From NCBI GenBank assembly GCA_019752045.1, contig JAIEMP010000007.1, forward strand, positions 1 through 64,000: a stretch of 64,000 nt of DNA. The letters are read 5' to 3'. The stretch is from Chitinophagaceae bacterium. Lineage in GTDB: Bacteria; Bacteroidota; Bacteroidia; Chitinophagales; Chitinophagaceae. Shown here piece by piece: positions 62,700 through 64,000 of this stretch; position 1 is the stretch's first letter, and the number at the start of each line of letters is the position of its first letter. The position numbers and the translations under genes were made by a program. The notes beneath the pieces are model-generated. The model searched no databases, had not been told where the DNA came from, and saw only the letters and a list, made by a program, of their open reading frames with translations.

Positions 62700-62735
62700 A
62701 CCGCCGTCAGGGTTTACAACCGCTGACGGGGTTGC
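62700..62735. repeat. REP-like palindrome CCGTCAG...CTGACGG
   Basis: 7-nt arms (62704-62710 and 62723-62729) within AACC...GGTT-like flanks, in the gap behind the LysM gene. The style matches other GC-rich palindromes of the window. It is followed by a TACTTCGTACTTTCAACTTC tract (about 62735-62772). Confidence 0.55.
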
Positions 62736-62772
62736 TTACTTCGTACTTTCAACTTCTAACTTCGTACTTATT

Positions 62773-63765
62773 TTATTTCCCCCACACCAATTCCGCATTA
62801 AACTTTTCCGCACTGATCCCCAATTGCGATGCTGCTGCATTACTTAAACGGAACATCAAACCACTGCCCGGACTTGTTTCTTCTACCCCGCCCAATACTT
62901 TGGCATAAACTGCTTTTCCGTTTGCCGGGTTTTTAATCAACACAATCGTTCCTTTTTCTACACGATCAATGAGCACATAATATTTCCCATCGCTCCAGCC
63001 GCTGGTGCTTTTAAATACAGAACCTGCTCCTGCATTCCCATTTACTTGCTTGCCGTTATTAGTCTGTCGGTTAAATTCATCTTTAAAAAAACCATTACCC
63101 GAATAGCTGGCTGCTGACACGTCTATCTTTGGTTCATCTTTTTTTACTTCAACTTTTGGAGGATCCTGTTTTACAGGCTCTTCTTTTTTTGCAATAACAG
63201 GCTCCTGCTTTTTAGGCTCTTCTTTTTTTACTTCAGCTTTCGGTTCCTGTTTTACCAATGTTGGTTCACTCCGCACATTCATCCCCTGCGCTGCAAGGGG
63301 TGATAATGTTTTATCAATTTTTAAAAAACCAATGATCACTTTACTGCCAACACTTACCGCATCGCTGTTTAAATTATTCCATGATTTGATGGAAGCATTA
63401 TCTGTTTTAAACAACTGACTGATTTTTGTAACCGACTCCCCCTGTTTTACCACATGATAAACGGGTACCACTGTTTCATTTTCTTTTCTTGTTCCTGTTT
63501 GCCAGAAGTTGACTTCATTCAACGGAATTTTTAAAGCCTGACCAATACTTAATGGTGAGGTAAGCTCCAGTCCGTTGTAAGGAGCAAATATTCTCGGGCT
63601 GAGATTATAAATCCGCCCGATGCTGTAAAAATTTTCTTTGGGGCCAATACTATGGTTCAGGTATGGTTGATTGCTGTTATCCAACTGCACCAGCAAAGGA
63701 GTAGTTTGTGCAAAAGCAGCAATACTGATCAATAAAACAAAAACAAACGAAAAGGCTCTCTTCAT
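62773..63765 (-). CDS. LysM-domain cell-wall protein
   Basis: A 330-residue exported protein (signal peptide to ...IAAFAQ). Two LysM-like modules: residues about 40-85 (FYSIGRIYNLSPRIFAPYNG) and about 108-155 (YHVVKQGESVTKISQLFKTD). A long Lys/Glu/Pro-rich linker (EPKAEVKKEEPKKQEPVIAKK-type repeats) leads to a C-terminal domain (about 225-330, SGNGFFKDEFNRQTNNG) resembling RlpA/DPBB-like folds. It probably binds peptidoglycan; the C-terminal role is unknown. Confidence 0.85.
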   Translation of the reverse strand: MKRAFSFVFVLLISIAAFAQTTPLLVQLDNSNQPYLNHSIGPKENFYSIGRIYNLSPRIFAPYNGLELTSPLSIGQALKIPLNEVNFWQTGTRKENETVVPVYHVVKQGESVTKISQLFKTDNASIKSWNNLNSDAVSVGSKVIIGFLKIDKTLSPLAAQGMNVRSEPTLVKQEPKAEVKKEEPKKQEPVIAKKEEPVKQDPPKVEVKKDEPKIDVSAASYSGNGFFKDEFNRQTNNGKQVNGNAGAGSVFKSTSGWSDGKYYVLIDRVEKGTIVLIKNPANGKAVYAKVLGGVEETSPGSGLMFRLSNAAASQLGISAEKFNAELVWGK

Positions 63766-63859
63766 GGTGAATGTAATTTACTCAGCAAAGATGCAGAATT
63801 CTCAGAAAGAATCGTACCAAAGAAAAGCTTAACGATTCTTTTGCTAACATTGCAGCCAG

Positions 63860-64000
63860 ATGAGTACGGCCAAACCGAAATACTATGTTGTATGGAAAGG
63901 GAAAGAACCCGGTATTTATACCAATTGGAACGATTGCAAACAACAGGTAGAAGGCTTTGCAGGTGCGGCATACAAGTCATTCACAACCCGTATGGAAGCA
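63860..64000 (+). CDS. rnhA: Ribonuclease HI with viroplasmin domain, N-terminal part
   Basis: The first 47 codons of a gene cut by the window end. MSTAKPKYYVVWKGKEPGIY then WNDCKQQVEGFAGAAYKSF is the caulimovirus-viroplasmin/RNase H1 N-terminal hybrid-binding domain; the catalytic domain lies beyond. A TAACATTG box (63845-63852) lies 7 nt before the ATG. Confidence 0.85.
   Translation, partial: MSTAKPKYYVVWKGKEPGIYTNWNDCKQQVEGFAGAAYKSFTTRMEA

Noticed and set aside
1-64000. tRNA or rRNA genes
   Set aside because: I found no T-loop/anticodon-stem patterns or rRNA-like conserved blocks by eye; a covariance search would be needed for certainty.

Overview
The window looks like chromosome of a member of the Bacteroidota, probably family Chitinophagaceae. 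The evidence is type IX secretion sorting domains (three type A, one type B), CHU_C/SprB-like surface proteins, Bacteroidota-type promoters (TAnnTTTG at -7), no visible Shine-Dalgarno signals, many SusD-free outer-membrane beta-barrel and lipoprotein genes, and an AT-rich composition. The genus is not certain. No rRNA, tRNA, CRISPR array, prophage or intact insertion sequence was seen.

Layout. 1-2460: orphan small genes between GC-rich palindromes and a 75-bp direct repeat, then an HD-domain protein. 2600-9450: a Crp/Fnr regulator with an FNR-type operator beside a secreted alpha/beta hydrolase, an OmpA/PD40 protein, two serine hydrolases (one apparently a pseudoenzyme), a small channel-like protein and queG. 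9460-13310 (minus): ECF sigma factor, membrane protein with barrel-like C-terminus, LVIVD lipoprotein and a barrel protein, probably one operon. 13400-21210: anmK, ABC-2 permease, folK, deoxynucleoside kinase, MFS exporter, MBL hydrolase, ubiX-like and thioredoxin-like genes. 21250-21500: two homologous small-RNA-like units. 21680-24810: envelope proteins and two tandem collagen-like lipoproteins. 25345-26970: YkgJ protein and an ArsR-SRPBCC-DUF998 operon whose last gene has an in-frame TAG. 27160-30310: gcvP with a structured leader and an in-frame palindromic insertion. 30360-43650: T9SS cargo, amidohydrolase, dienelactone hydrolase, GHL10 hydrolase, free-Met-sulfoxide reductase, J-protein and a 1155-residue repeat protein. 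44000-50270: FAS1 lipoprotein, ABC-F, thioesterase, glucan phosphorylase homologue, RidA. 50350-53060: mntR-mntH with a DtxR-type operator. 53600-56000: decayed sequences (mntH-like 3' end, transposase tail, frameshifted T9SS gene, orphan reading frame). 56080-64000: barrel proteins, metallophosphoesterase, MBL hydrolase, parA without parB, fmt with two in-frame insertions, a LysM protein and the start of rnhA.

Themes. Regulation can be read directly at four places: an FNR-like site, a 17+17-nt ArsR palindrome over a canonical promoter, a DtxR/MntR palindrome over a -7 box, and a gcvP leader that folds from its first nucleotides. Eight genes have an exact TAnnTTTG box ending 2-5 nt before the start codon, which suggests leaderless transcripts. 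Palindromic or low-complexity repeats have entered two core genes, gcvP and fmt, without breaking the frame.

Functional assignments rest on motif recognition by eye. No alignment, fold calculation or database search was run.
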